A stretch of 64,000 nucleotides of DNA from contig CACYHA010000003.1 of the NCBI GenBank assembly GCA_902774035.1, forward strand, positions 25,173 to 89,172, written 5' to 3'. A program made the translations under genes and the position numbers. This DNA is from Oscillospiraceae bacterium (lineage in GTDB: Bacteria > Bacillota > Clostridia > Oscillospirales > Acutalibacteraceae). Within the stretch, counting starts at the first letter, position 1. Each line of letters begins with the position of its first letter. Shown one piece after another: positions 41,913 through 51,056 of the stretch. The notes below the pieces were generated by a model, which worked only from the letters and a program-made list of their open reading frames with translations, did no database searches and was not told where the DNA came from.

Positions 41913-42453
41913 CGAACGATCATCGGAAGTCAAGCGTCTGCAGGCGGATATCAAAGGCGGACAGGGAACCTTCTTTCTTGCTGTGATCGTTTCCCTGATC
42001 TATGTCGTTCGCTTGCTGATTGCGAAGAATTTCAACTTCTTTTTCAGTCTGTTTGTCCCGGAGCTGCTGCTGAAAAGCGCCGCTTTCACAAAGGACTACC
42101 CGTCGACATTCGGCGCACAGTACAGCAGTGACTTTTCGGCGTTCGCGCAGGGCATGATCCCGAATGTGGTTGTTTGGGCCGCGCTTGCTTTGCTTTTCGG
42201 CGTTTCGATCATGCTGAGCATTTTTGCGCGCCGCAAGCATATGCTGGTCATCGGCGAGCTGGTGATCTACGGCGTGGATACTCTGCTCGTTTGGGTGTTT
42301 CACCTTCTCTCCGAGCCGGAGGTGTTTTCGCTGAACGCGTTGATCGACCCGATCTTTCATCTGTTTGTGCTGATCCTTTTGATCCGCAGCACCGTTGCGA
42401 CCGTGAAGCTGAAAAAACGCGGCTTTACGGAAGCAGAGCTTGACTTTTATTGA
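41893..42453 (+). CDS. Four-helix membrane protein, unknown
   Basis: A 186-residue protein overlapping the phosphoesterase by 20 bases. AAGAGGT (41880-41886) sits just upstream of ATG 41893, so the overlap looks real and translationally coupled. After a charged N-terminus (RKDNERSSEVKRLQADIKGGQG) there are four hydrophobic helices and a basic C-terminus. I recognise no family. The next bases hold a strong terminator. Confidence 0.75.
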   Translation: MPQRKDNERSSEVKRLQADIKGGQGTFFLAVIVSLIYVVRLLIAKNFNFFFSLFVPELLLKSAAFTKDYPSTFGAQYSSDFSAFAQGMIPNVVVWAALALLFGVSIMLSIFARRKHMLVIGELVIYGVDTLLVWVFHLLSEPEVFSLNALIDPIFHLFVLILLIRSTVATVKLKKRGFTEAELDFY

Positions 42454-42481
42454 GAAACTCAGCGATTCCTCAGGAATCGAC

Positions 42482-42526
42482 AAAACCCGCCCCTTGCGTT
42501 TGACGTCGCAAGGCAGCGGGTTTTTG
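42482..42526. terminator. Strong terminator, probably bidirectional
   Basis: AAAACCCGC (42482-42490) with GCGGGTTTT (42516-42524), and inside it CCTTGCG (42492-42498) with CGCAAGG (42507-42513). A T-run follows on the plus strand; A-rich bases precede on the left. Confidence 0.85.
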
Positions 42527-42531
42527 TAATC

Positions 42532-42692
42532 GGGCACCTCTAAAAACGCAAGTCGTTTGAGCGCGATGCAGATTTTATCGTCAGATTGCCTGAATTTGAC
42601 GCAGGAATCCATTCGGCTTTCAAGAAAAAATTGGGCAATCTGACGGTGAAAGGTGCGCGCGATCGAGCGGCGCGCAGTTTTTAGAGGTGCCC
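42532..42692. mobile_element. 161-bp MITE-like element with 15-bp perfect terminal inverted repeats
   Basis: GGGCACCTCTAAAAA (42532-42546) and TTTTTAGAGGTGCCC (42678-42692) are perfect inverted repeats. Inside is a second perfect pair, CGTCAGATTGCC (42579-42590) and GGCAATCTGACG (42634-42645). No coding capacity and no transposase. Flanks are AATC and AATT, so no clear target duplication. It shares its termini and left interior with the 49-bp copy at 15036-15084. It sits between converging genes. Confidence 0.8.
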
Positions 42693-42709
42693 AATTCTGT
42701 GCGGAACCG

Positions 42710-43885
42710 TTATTCGGCCGCTTCGCTGAAATCTGCGTCAAGAACGATGATGATCTTGTAATCGGGGTACTGCTTTTGAACCTCGTCGCAAATCGTTTCA
42801 TATGTCTGAAAACGGTCTTTGGCGTCAAAACCGAGGATCACGTCAAAACGCAGGATCATTTTTTCGTTGTCAACGTTGAATCCGTGCATCTGCAGCACCT
42901 GGGGATACTTTGAAAGAAGCTGCTGCACATCGTTCCTCATCTGCAGCGCGACGGGATCCTTTGAGTTGAATGCGTAAACGCCGATGGCGGTCAGAATCAC
43001 CTGGTGGCGCTGATAGACCTCGTATGTGATCTCGCGGATCAGCACGTCGATCTCCTTGGCGTCCATATCGTCCGGAACCTCGATATGGACGGAGCCGTTG
43101 TAGTTTTCCGGGCCGTAGTTGTGCAGAACAAGGTCATATACGCCCTGCACCTGCGGAAATGAGATCACGGTTTTGCGGATATCGTTTGCAAGCTGTGCGT
43201 CCACCCGCTCCCCGAGAAGCTCCGAGATCGTGGAACGCAGCATATCCACGCCGGATTTGATGATGACAAGCGAGATGGCAGCCGCCAGATAGCTTTCCAG
43301 CGAGATGCCTTTCCAAAGATAGATCCCGGCTGCAACCAGGGTCGCAGCGGAGATCACAGCGTCGAGCATCGCGTCTTTGCCGGAGTTGAAAAGAGACTCC
43401 GAGTTGACTTTTTCTCCGGTGCGCTTCACGAACAAACCGAGCACGATCTTGACCGCCACAGCGACCGCGACGATGACGATCGCGGCAACGGAATAATCCG
43501 GGGTCTGCGGATGAAGGATCTTTTTGACGGATTCCGTCAGCGAAGCAAGGCCGGCGTAGAGCACCAGAACGGAAATGAGCATCGCGCTCAGATATTCGAC
43601 ACGGCCGTGGCCGAAGGGGTGTTTGCGATCCGGGGCTTTCCCGGCGAGCTTTGTTCCGATGATGGTGATCAGCGACGAAGCCGCGTCGGTGATGTTGTTC
43701 ACCGCGTCAAGAACGATGGCGATGGAGTTTGAAGCAAAGCCGACGATCGCTTTGAACGCGGCGAGAAATACATTCGCCGCAATGCCGACAAAGCTTGTTC
43801 GGATAATGATTTTTCCGCGCTGATCGCCGTTTTTGTTTGTGAACGACGCGTTGTCGGCCGTTTCGGTCTGCGCTTTTTTCGCCAC
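42710..43885 (-). CDS. Cation diffusion facilitator metal exporter (long form)
   Basis: A 391-residue CDF protein. Helix 2 has LDAVNNITDAASS and helix 5 has GKDAMLDAVISAA, the Asp-rich metal sites; HPFGHGRVEYLSA is the conserved loop. The cytoplasmic domain (from about 210) is longer than usual and contains VHIEVPDDMDAKEIDVLIREITYEV. It resembles the FieF/MntE group, exporting Mn, Fe or Zn. GTG 43885 is preferred, as GAAAGG lies nine bases upstream; ATG 43894 abuts that site. It diverges from recQ. Confidence 0.88.
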   Translation of the reverse strand: MAKKAQTETADNASFTNKNGDQRGKIIIRTSFVGIAANVFLAAFKAIVGFASNSIAIVLDAVNNITDAASSLITIIGTKLAGKAPDRKHPFGHGRVEYLSAMLISVLVLYAGLASLTESVKKILHPQTPDYSVAAIVIVAVAVAVKIVLGLFVKRTGEKVNSESLFNSGKDAMLDAVISAATLVAAGIYLWKGISLESYLAAAISLVIIKSGVDMLRSTISELLGERVDAQLANDIRKTVISFPQVQGVYDLVLHNYGPENYNGSVHIEVPDDMDAKEIDVLIREITYEVYQRHQVILTAIGVYAFNSKDPVALQMRNDVQQLLSKYPQVLQMHGFNVDNEKMILRFDVILGFDAKDRFQTYETICDEVQKQYPDYKIIIVLDADFSEAAE

Positions 43886-43909
43886 AAAAATCATCCTTTC
43901 GTTTCTCTC

Positions 43910-43984
43910 GGTAACCGGCTGGTCCGTTCGGCGTGCGAAATCTTGCGTTCGGGATTGTCGCTTCCGGGTGGAGCATCGGTTACC
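43910..43984 (-). promoter_or_regulatory. 5' leader of the CDF gene, bracketed by an 8-bp inverted repeat
   Basis: GGTAACCG (43910-43917) and CGGTTACC (43977-43984) are perfect complements 59 bases apart. They enclose most of the CDF leader. If transcription starts at or before 43984 they would close a structured leader; from the -10 position it may start a few bases inside. It does not match the Mn (yybP-ykoY) or Ni/Co (czcD) riboswitch patterns as I know them. Confidence 0.35.
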
Positions 43985-43986
43985 CT

Positions 43987-44015
43987 ATCATAGCACTTTT
44001 TTTGCGGCCGTGCAA
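43987..44015 (-). promoter_or_regulatory. Promoter of the CDF gene (minus strand)
   Basis: On the minus strand TTGCAC (44010-44015) and TATGAT (43987-43992), spacer 17. Confidence 0.65.
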
Positions 44016-44036
44016 GAGATTTTTCTTGCATGGCCG
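44005..44036. promoter_or_regulatory. Inverted repeat covering both divergent -35 boxes
   Basis: CGGCCGTGCAAGA (44005-44017) and TCTTGCATGGCCG (44024-44036) are complementary at 12 of 13 positions with a 6-base spacer. Each arm contains one -35 hexamer, of the CDF and recQ promoters. One bound regulator could control both genes. Confidence 0.6.
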
Positions 44037-44054
44037 TTTGATTTCATGTATAAT
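44026..44054 (+). promoter_or_regulatory. recQ promoter
   Basis: TTGCAT (44026-44031) and TATAAT (44049-44054), spacer 17. Confidence 0.75.
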
Positions 44055-44106
44055 CATCAGAGAACCGTTTTATGATTCTTTATCACGCCGGAAAGGAGAA
44101 AGCCAA

Positions 44107-45597
44107 ATGACGAAGGAAACCGTGCTGAAGGACTGCTTCGGATTCAACGCTTTTCGTCCGCTGCAAGCTGAGATCATCGACAGCCTTCTTTCCGGAAAGG
44201 ATACGTTGGCCGTGTTGCCGACAGGCGCGGGAAAATCCGTTTGCTTTCAGGTGCCGGCGTTGATGCTTCCCGGTATAACGCTGGTCATTTCTCCTCTGGT
44301 CGCATTGATGAAGGATCAGGTATCCGCTCTCAGGGAAAAGGGCGTGCCGGCGCTGTATCTCTCCGCCGGGCACAGCGAAAACGAGATGGCTTTTCTTTTC
44401 CGTGCGCTGCAGAAGGGAACATATCGGCTGCTTTATATCGCGCCGGAGCGGCTGCGGTCCGCGCGTTTTCAGGCGGTCGTCAAAACGCTGCCGCTGTCGA
44501 TGGTCGTTGTGGATGAAGCGCACTGCGTATCCCAGTGGGGGCATGATTTTCGTCCGTCCTATCTCGAGATCGCGCAGTTCCTTTCCGGCGTTTCGCCGCG
44601 GCCCGTTGTCTTTGCCTGCACGGCGACGGCAACCGCGCGTGTGCGTGCGGATATCTGCGAAAGCCTTCGTCTGTCGGATCCCGCGCGGTTCGTCGGCTCC
44701 TTTGACCGGAAAAACCTGTTTTTTGAAGTACGCCGAACCGTGAACAAAGAGGCGCTGCTGCGCTCATATCTGCGTTCGTTCGCCGATCGCAGCGGGATCG
44801 TTTACTGCGCAACGCGAAAAACGGTCGACGCGCTTTTTTTAACGCTTGCCGCAGAAGGCTTTTCCGTCTGCCGCTATCACGCAGGGATGCGCACGGATGA
44901 ACGCAGGGCGCAGCAGAACGCGTTTTCATCCGATGAGCGCCGCGTCATGATTTGTACCAACGCTTTCGGTATGGGAATCGATAAGGCAAATGTCGCGTTT
45001 GTGATCCATTATCAGATGCCTGCGGATCTTGAAAGCTACTATCAGGAGGCGGGCAGAGCCGGACGAAACGGAGCGCGGGCTGACTGCGTGTTGTTTTATG
45101 ATCCGCGAGACGCGATGCTGCAGCGCTTTTTGATCGACCGCAGCGCTTCGCAGATGCAGGGGAATGCGCCGGAAAACCGGCTGCAGCTTCGGCAAAAAGA
45201 AGAACGCCTTTCAAGTATGCGGCGGTATGCGCTTTCAAAAACCTGCCTTCGCGCTGAGATCCTGCGCTATTTTGGAGAAACGGCGCCGGAGCATTGCGGC
45301 AATTGCGGCGTCTGCTGCGCGGAAAAGCGTGCGCTTCTGCACCCGGAACCGCTGCCCGAACCGCAGCCGGACCCGGCTTTGCTGAAACGTCTGACTGCGC
45401 TTTGCCGAACCGTTGCCGCGCAAAACGGCGTGCCGTCTTTCGCGGTCTTCACACATCGGACGCTGGAACGGATGGCAGCCATCAGGCCGCTGACGGAACA
45501 GGCTTTCGGACAGATCAAGGGCGTTACCGCGCGAAAAAAGGAAAAGTATGCCGCCGTTTTTCTCAAAGAAATCCATAAAAGTCAGAGGAAATCTTGA
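44107..45597 (+). CDS. recQ: RecQ-family DNA helicase without the winged-helix domain
   Basis: A 496-residue helicase. FGFNAFRPLQAEIID (RecQ motif 0), LPTGAGKSVCFQVPAL (Walker A), VVDEAHCVSQWGHDFRP (DEAH box plus aromatic-rich loop), ATATARVRADI, and MICTNAFGMGIDKANVAFVIHYQ with YYQEAGRAGRNG. The zinc module uses Cys380, Cys397, Cys400 and Cys403. From there the chain goes by a Pro-rich linker straight to an HRDC-like domain (about 425-490), so the roughly 100-residue RQC winged helix is missing, explaining the length below about 590. ATG 44107 follows AAAGGAG. Confidence 0.93.
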   Translation: MTKETVLKDCFGFNAFRPLQAEIIDSLLSGKDTLAVLPTGAGKSVCFQVPALMLPGITLVISPLVALMKDQVSALREKGVPALYLSAGHSENEMAFLFRALQKGTYRLLYIAPERLRSARFQAVVKTLPLSMVVVDEAHCVSQWGHDFRPSYLEIAQFLSGVSPRPVVFACTATATARVRADICESLRLSDPARFVGSFDRKNLFFEVRRTVNKEALLRSYLRSFADRSGIVYCATRKTVDALFLTLAAEGFSVCRYHAGMRTDERRAQQNAFSSDERRVMICTNAFGMGIDKANVAFVIHYQMPADLESYYQEAGRAGRNGARADCVLFYDPRDAMLQRFLIDRSASQMQGNAPENRLQLRQKEERLSSMRRYALSKTCLRAEILRYFGETAPEHCGNCGVCCAEKRALLHPEPLPEPQPDPALLKRLTALCRTVAAQNGVPSFAVFTHRTLERMAAIRPLTEQAFGQIKGVTARKKEKYAAVFLKEIHKSQRKS

Positions 45598-45622
45598 AAT
45601 CATCGGAAAAAACTGTTATAAT
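45594..45622 (+). promoter_or_regulatory. recJ promoter
   Basis: TTGAAA (45594-45599) and TATAAT (45617-45622), spacer 17; the -35 overlaps the recQ stop codon. Confidence 0.7.
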
Positions 45623-45654
45623 AAAAAGAAAAATCAAAAGGGGAGGGAGTTCAA

Positions 45655-47694
45655 ATGCACAGAAAACAATGGAAGGTCGCTTCTGTCGATAAAGCACTGG
45701 CGGCACAGATCGCCGAGACCTGTCAACTGGATGCGTTTGCGGCGCTGCTGCTGTCCTCCCGCGGTATGACGCAAGAAACCGAAATCTCCGCGTTTCTCAA
45801 TGATTCGCCGGATCTCTGCGACCCGTTTTCCATTTGTGATATGGACAAAGCCGTCGCTGCGGTTCACGATGCGCTGGAAAACGGACAGCGGATCGCTGTT
45901 TACGGCGACTATGATGCCGACGGCGTGACCGCATCCTCTCTGCTGTATCTCTATCTTGAAATGGTCGGCGCGGATGTGGTCTGTTATATTCCCGACCGCA
46001 ACACCGAGGGCTACGGTCTGAACTGCAAGGCGATCGACCGTCTGTTTCAGGATGGCGTTCAACTGATCATCACCGTGGATAACGGCATTTCCGCGATCAG
46101 CGAAGCGGAACATATCTACGATCTCGGCATGAAGCTTGTTGTTACGGATCACCACAGAGTCGGTTCGTCGCTCCCGCGGGCGGAAGCGATCGTTGATCCG
46201 CACCGCAGCGATTGCACATGTCCCTTCCGCGATTGGGCCGGCGTGGGCGTCGCGTTCAAGCTGGTTTGCGCCCTCTCTCCGGAGGATGAATGGCCGGAGC
46301 TGCTGGAACAGTTTGCCGATCTCATCAGCCTTGGAACGATTGCGGACATCGTGCCCCTTTGCGGCGAAAACCGCAGTCTTGTCAAGGCCGGCCTTCAGCA
46401 GATCGACCGCGGGCAGAATCTCGGCCTGCGTGCGCTGAAAACGGCCGCAGGCGCCGATCAAAAAACATTGACCGCCAACGGCGTCGCGTTTTCGCTGGTG
46501 CCGCGGATCAATGCCGTTGGGCGCATCTCCCGCGCGGACAAAGCGTTTGAATTGCTGATTTCCGAAAATGAGGATTCCGCGCTTCAAATCGCGCAGGAGA
46601 TCAGCGACTGCAACGCCGAACGGCAAAGACTGGAGCAGGAGATCTTTCGCCAGGCCCAGCAGCAGCTTGCCGAACAGCCGGAAATGCAGTTTGACCGCGT
46701 GCTCGTTTTTGCCGGTGAAGGCTGGCACGGCGGCGTGATCGGCATCGTTGCCGCGCGCATTGTCGAGCGTTACGGAAAGCCGTGTATCGTCATCACGTAT
46801 GAGGGCGACGAAGCCAAAGGCTCCGGCCGCAGTCTCGACGGCTTTTCCCTTTATGACTGTATCAACAGCGCGTCGGATCTTTTGACCCATTTCGGCGGGC
46901 ATATGCTCGCCGCCGGGTTCGGGATCCGTACCCGGGATCTTGCGGAATTCAGATCCCGTGTGAATCAATATGCCAAAACCGTGGAAATGCCGTTCCCGAC
47001 GGTGGAGGTGGATTGCCGTCTGCGCCCGTCGTTCATCTCGGCGGAGCTTTTGCCGGTGATCTCCATGCTGGAACCCTTCGGCGCAGGCAATCCGCAGCCG
47101 ACCTTCGGCCTTTTCGATATGAAGCTCCTTTCCGTGCAGGGCGTCGGCGGGGACAAGCACGTGCGCTTGAATCTGCAGCGCGGCGACAGCACGGTCCAGG
47201 CGCTCAAGTTCGGCGTTTCGCCCGAAGCGTTTCCCTATGTTCCCGGCGACAAGCTGGATCTTGCGGTGCGGCTGGAGCCCAATGAATATATGGGCGTCCG
47301 ACGGGTCAGTATCTATATCAGGGAGATCCGCATGGCAGGCACGGACGACAGCCGCTTTTTGCGTTCTGTGCGTCTGTATGAAACGATGCGCCGCGGCGAG
47401 AAGGTGAAACCCGCGGCCGCGCGGTATTGCTGCCCGGATCGCTCGTTTATCACAACGGTCTATCGTTATATCAAACAGCATACGGTTTATGAAGGAGACA
47501 CGGACGTGCTCTGTTACCGTCTCGGCGGCGACGGCGCTGAGGCCTGCCGTGTGCTGATGAGCATCGACATTCTCAAGGAACTCGGCATTCTGAAGATCGC
47601 GCCGAACGGCAGGATTGAAGAAGTCCCGGGCGCAAAGGCGCAGCTTGACACATCGGTTCTTTTGTGCCATTTGCGCGCGCTCGTTTCCGAGTGA
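45655..47694 (+). CDS. recJ: Single-stranded-DNA-specific exonuclease RecJ
   Basis: A 679-residue DHH-family nuclease. The core has AVYGDYDADGVTASSLLY, LIITVDNGISA, VTDHHRVG, ADIVPLCGENR and, further on, VPRINAVGRISRA. The DHHA1 domain shows GWHGGVIGIVAARIVERYGKPCIVI and GSGRSLDGFSLYDCI with HFGGHMLAAGF. An OB fold and an extra C-terminal domain, typical of Firmicute RecJ, follow. It degrades ssDNA 5' to 3' in recombination and repair. GGGGAGGGAG precedes the ATG. Confidence 0.96.
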   Translation: MHRKQWKVASVDKALAAQIAETCQLDAFAALLLSSRGMTQETEISAFLNDSPDLCDPFSICDMDKAVAAVHDALENGQRIAVYGDYDADGVTASSLLYLYLEMVGADVVCYIPDRNTEGYGLNCKAIDRLFQDGVQLIITVDNGISAISEAEHIYDLGMKLVVTDHHRVGSSLPRAEAIVDPHRSDCTCPFRDWAGVGVAFKLVCALSPEDEWPELLEQFADLISLGTIADIVPLCGENRSLVKAGLQQIDRGQNLGLRALKTAAGADQKTLTANGVAFSLVPRINAVGRISRADKAFELLISENEDSALQIAQEISDCNAERQRLEQEIFRQAQQQLAEQPEMQFDRVLVFAGEGWHGGVIGIVAARIVERYGKPCIVITYEGDEAKGSGRSLDGFSLYDCINSASDLLTHFGGHMLAAGFGIRTRDLAEFRSRVNQYAKTVEMPFPTVEVDCRLRPSFISAELLPVISMLEPFGAGNPQPTFGLFDMKLLSVQGVGGDKHVRLNLQRGDSTVQALKFGVSPEAFPYVPGDKLDLAVRLEPNEYMGVRRVSIYIREIRMAGTDDSRFLRSVRLYETMRRGEKVKPAAARYCCPDRSFITTVYRYIKQHTVYEGDTDVLCYRLGGDGAEACRVLMSIDILKELGILKIAPNGRIEEVPGAKAQLDTSVLLCHLRALVSE

Positions 47695-47739
47695 CCGGAG
47701 AAATATCGTGTTTCTGAGTTTTGTTTGCGGAGGTGAATC

Positions 47740-49944
47740 ATGATGACAGAACAACACGGAGAGCTGGGATTCCAAAAGCTGCTTGAAACGCTGCGCGATT
47801 CAACGTTTCCGGAAGCCGAGATCACACGGATCACGCAGGCTTATATCTTTGCGCGCGACGCCCATGAAGGGCAAAAGCGGCGTTCCGGCGAACCGTATAT
47901 CATCCACCCCGTGGCGGTTGCGCAGATCCTTGCGGAAATGGGTATGGACGGTGATTCCATCTGCGCCGCGCTGCTGCACGACGTTGTGGAAGATACGCCC
48001 GTGACCGCGCAGGAGGTTCGCACGAAGTTCGGCGAATCCGTGGAACAGCTTGTGGACGGCGTCACGAAGATCGGTCAGATCCCATACTCCCTGACCCAGG
48101 AGGAGCAGCAAAACGAAAACATCCGAAAAATGCTGCTCGCAATGTCCAAGGATATCCGTGTCATCATCATCAAGCTGGCCGACCGCGTACACAATATGCG
48201 CACCCTTTCGTTTATGCCGGAGGAGAAGCGCCGCTTCAAGGCGAAAGAAACGCTGGAGATCTATGCGCCCATCGCGCACCGTCTCGGTATCCGCGCCTTT
48301 AAGGAGGAGCTGGAGGATCTTGCGATCCGCTATCTTGACCCGGTCGCCTATAATGAGATCGCCCGCACGCTGGAATCCCAGGTGGAATCGCGGCAGGCGT
48401 TCCTTGAAAAAATCGAGAACCAGATCGAAGAGCGCGTGCGGCAGGATGTGCCGAATGTGCATCTGACCGGCCGGATCAAATCTGTCCACGGGATCTACCG
48501 CAAGACCTATATGCTCGGACGGACGATGGATGAGATCTATGACATCTATGCGGTGCGTCTCATTGTCGATTCGGTGTTTGAATGCTATTACTGTCTCGGT
48601 ATCATCCACGATATGTTCAACCCTCTGCCGGGCAGATTCAAGGATTATATTTCCACCCCGAAGCCGAACATGTATCAGTCGCTGCACACGACCGTCATCG
48701 GCAAGGACGGGATCCCCTTTGAAGTGCAGATCCGCACATGGGAGATGCATTATACCGCGGAATACGGCATTGCCGCCCACTGGAAATATAAGCTCGGTAT
48801 CGGCGGGAGCGATAAGTTTGAAGAGCGGCTGGCATGGATCCGCCAGCTTCTTGAAAGTCAGAAGGAAAGCGACGACGTTGAGGAGATCGTCAACGTGATC
48901 AAAAGCGATTTTTCCTCGGACGAAGTTTTTGCCTTCACGCCGAAGGGCGATGTGATCAGCCTGCCCATGGGCTCCTCCATTGTCGATTTTGCCTATGCCA
49001 TTCACTCCGCCGTCGGTTCCAAGATGATCGGCGCAAAGGTCGACGGGCGCATCACGACCCTCGACCATAAAATCAACAACGGCGAGATCATCGAGATCCT
49101 CACATCCTCCACGCCGCGCGGCCCGAGCCGCGATTGGCTGAAGATCGCAAAAACCTCCTCCGCCCGCAGCAAGATCAAAAGCTGGTTCAAAAAAGAAAAA
49201 CGCGACGAAAACATCGTCGAAGGCCGCGCGGAGGTCGAACGGGAATTTCGCCGCAACAATATCGTCCTGCCGGAAAAGCAGATGGCGGAGTTCCTGCAGA
49301 AGATCGCCGAAAAGCAGCGCTGCGCAACGGTGGATGATCTGTTTGCCAGCATCGGCTACGGCGGTTTGTCTCTGACAAAGATCATCCCGAAGATCCGGGA
49401 AGAGTACAATAAGCTCGTCAGGGAAAACGACCCGAAGCAGGAAGAGCCCGTGCCGGAGCTTCCGCAGCAGAAAAAGGTGATGAAAAGCCCGGAAGGGATC
49501 ATCATCGAAGGCATCGACAATTGCCTGATTAAGTTTTCCCGCTGCTGCGATCCGCTGCCCGGCGATGAGATCATCGGTTTTATCACTCGCGGACACGGGG
49601 TTTCCATTCATACGCGCACCTGCTCAAACGTGCCACGCAACCTTTCGCTTGCGGCTGAACCGGAGCGTTGGGTTCGCGCCACCTGGGACACGAAGACCAC
49701 AAGCTCCTACCGTGTGACCCTCGGCATCACCTGTGTCAACCGCGTCGGTATGCTTGCCGACATCTCCGCCCAGATCGCCAATATGCATGTGATGATCCAC
49801 TCGATCTTCACAAAAGAGACCAAGGATACGCATATCATCATCTATGTCACCGTGACCGTGAATTCGGCTTCTCACCTGCATTCGCTGAGCGAAAAGCTGA
49901 AAAAAGTCAAGGGCGTTGTCTCTGTGGAAAGAACCGGACTGTAA
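47740..49944 (+). CDS. rel: Bifunctional (p)ppGpp synthetase/hydrolase (Rel)
   Basis: A 734-residue long RSH protein. The hydrolase HD domain has [12 protein letters not shown] and the intact HDVVEDT motif near residue 84. The synthetase has [22 protein letters not shown] and [15 protein letters not shown] with EVQIRT. TGS ([27 protein letters not shown]), helical, zinc-finger (CCDPLPGDE) and ACT domains follow. Both activities look intact. It governs the stringent response at the ribosome. GGAGGTGA precedes ATG 47740; ATG 47743 is next to it. Confidence 0.97.
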   Translation: MMTEQHGELGFQKLLETLRDSTFPEAEITRITQAYIFARDAHEGQKRRSGEPYIIHPVAVAQILAEMGMDGDSICAALLHDVVEDTPVTAQEVRTKFGESVEQLVDGVTKIGQIPYSLTQEEQQNENIRKMLLAMSKDIRVIIIKLADRVHNMRTLSFMPEEKRRFKAKETLEIYAPIAHRLGIRAFKEELEDLAIRYLDPVAYNEIARTLESQVESRQAFLEKIENQIEERVRQDVPNVHLTGRIKSVHGIYRKTYMLGRTMDEIYDIYAVRLIVDSVFECYYCLGIIHDMFNPLPGRFKDYISTPKPNMYQSLHTTVIGKDGIPFEVQIRTWEMHYTAEYGIAAHWKYKLGIGGSDKFEERLAWIRQLLESQKESDDVEEIVNVIKSDFSSDEVFAFTPKGDVISLPMGSSIVDFAYAIHSAVGSKMIGAKVDGRITTLDHKINNGEIIEILTSSTPRGPSRDWLKIAKTSSARSKIKSWFKKEKRDENIVEGRAEVEREFRRNNIVLPEKQMAEFLQKIAEKQRCATVDDLFASIGYGGLSLTKIIPKIREEYNKLVRENDPKQEEPVPELPQQKKVMKSPEGIIIEGIDNCLIKFSRCCDPLPGDEIIGFITRGHGVSIHTRTCSNVPRNLSLAAEPERWVRATWDTKTTSSYRVTLGITCVNRVGMLADISAQIANMHVMIHSIFTKETKDTHIIIYVTVTVNSASHLHSLSEKLKKVKGVVSVERTGL

Positions 49945-49954
49945 AGGAGTCATT

Positions 49955-50413
49955 ATGAAAGCTGTGATTCAACGTGTTTCCCAAGCTGCTGTCTGTGTTG
50001 ACGGCGCGACCGTCGGCGAGATCGGCCGGGGATATCTGATCCTGCTCGGCGTGATGAACGGCGACGGAGAAGCCCAAGCCGCGCTGCTGGCCAAGAAATG
50101 CGCCGAACTGCGTGTCAATGAGGATGAGAACGGCAAAATGAACCGCTCGCTGCTCGACATCGGCGGGGAAGCGCTCGTTGTTTCGCAGTTTACCCTGTGC
50201 GCCGATGTTTCCCACGGGCGCCGTCCGTCGTTTACTCCGTCCGCACCGCCGCAGGAAGCGGACAGGCTTTATCGGTATTTTTGTGCTCAATTGGAACAAA
50301 ACGGCGTTCAGAAGGTGCAAACCGGCGTCTTCGGTGCGGATATGCAGGTCTCTCTGGTCAATGACGGACCCGTAACGATTCTCTATGACACAGATCTCTG
50401 GAACAGGAAGTGA
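49955..50413 (+). CDS. dtd: D-aminoacyl-tRNA deacylase
   Basis: A 152-residue DTD protein: [17 protein letters not shown] at the start, the catalytic-site motif [18 protein letters not shown] and the C-terminal [10 protein letters not shown] cross-subunit Gly-Pro motif. It removes D-amino acids and Gly from mischarged tRNA. AAAGGAG precedes ATG 49955, ten bases after the rel stop; the pair rel-dtd is a common Firmicute operon. Confidence 0.96.
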   Translation: MKAVIQRVSQAAVCVDGATVGEIGRGYLILLGVMNGDGEAQAALLAKKCAELRVNEDENGKMNRSLLDIGGEALVVSQFTLCADVSHGRRPSFTPSAPPQEADRLYRYFCAQLEQNGVQKVQTGVFGADMQVSLVNDGPVTILYDTDLWNRK

Positions 50414-50417
50414 AAGC

Positions 50418-51056
50418 ATGAAAGTGGTTCTGAGCTGCTGCGAACTCGGCATGCTGCCGACAAATTGCTATGTTGTGCGGGATATGCAGCAGGGCAAAAG
50501 TCTGGTAATCGATCCGGCCGTTTACGACAACACCCTTGTGCAGACCCTGCGCAAGCTGGAGATCGAGCATCTGGACTATATCCTTTTGACCCACGGCCAT
50601 TACGACCATATCCTCGGCGTTCATTCCTTGAAAGCCAACTTCGGCGGAAAGCTGGTCATCCACGCGGACGAGGCTGAATTTCTTTCGAACGCCGGCCTGT
50701 CTCTGGCGCACGGCTTTTTCAATCATATGCATACCGGCGTTCAGGCCGATATTCTTGTGCATGAGGGCGACAAGCTCCCCTTTGGCGGCGGCGAGATCGA
50801 AGTGCTCCATACGCCGGGCCACACGCGCGGCAGCGTTTGCTACCGGCTGGATGATTTTTTGTTCTGCGGCGATACGATATTCCGCGAGAGCGTCGGACGC
50901 ACCGATCTTCCGACGGGCGACTTTGCACAGCTTTGTGCGTCGATCCAGCGCCTTGCGGCGTTGAAAGGGGACTGCAAGCTCTTTCCCGGTCACGGCGAAG
51001 CCACAACGCTTTCTCATGAACGCATCAACAATCCGTATTTGTTTTACAGCTTATGA
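50418..51056 (+). CDS. Metallo-beta-lactamase-fold hydrolase (YcbL/glyoxalase II-like)
   Basis: A 212-residue enzyme with the metal motif LLTHGHYDHILG, HTPGHTRGSVCYR and LFCGDTIF and LFPGHGEATT, as in small glyoxalase II-like proteins. It has no large substrate-binding C-terminal domain, so the thioester substrate is uncertain. AGGAAG precedes ATG 50418. Its stop overlaps the hemZ start (ATGA). The order rel-dtd-MBL-hemZ is widespread in Clostridia. Confidence 0.92.
   Translation: MKVVLSCCELGMLPTNCYVVRDMQQGKSLVIDPAVYDNTLVQTLRKLEIEHLDYILLTHGHYDHILGVHSLKANFGGKLVIHADEAEFLSNAGLSLAHGFFNHMHTGVQADILVHEGDKLPFGGGEIEVLHTPGHTRGSVCYRLDDFLFCGDTIFRESVGRTDLPTGDFAQLCASIQRLAALKGDCKLFPGHGEATTLSHERINNPYLFYSL

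Noticed and set aside
43910-43984. Known manganese or nickel/cobalt riboswitch upstream of the CDF gene
   Set aside because: I could not find the conserved core sequences of either class; only the closing stem is clear.
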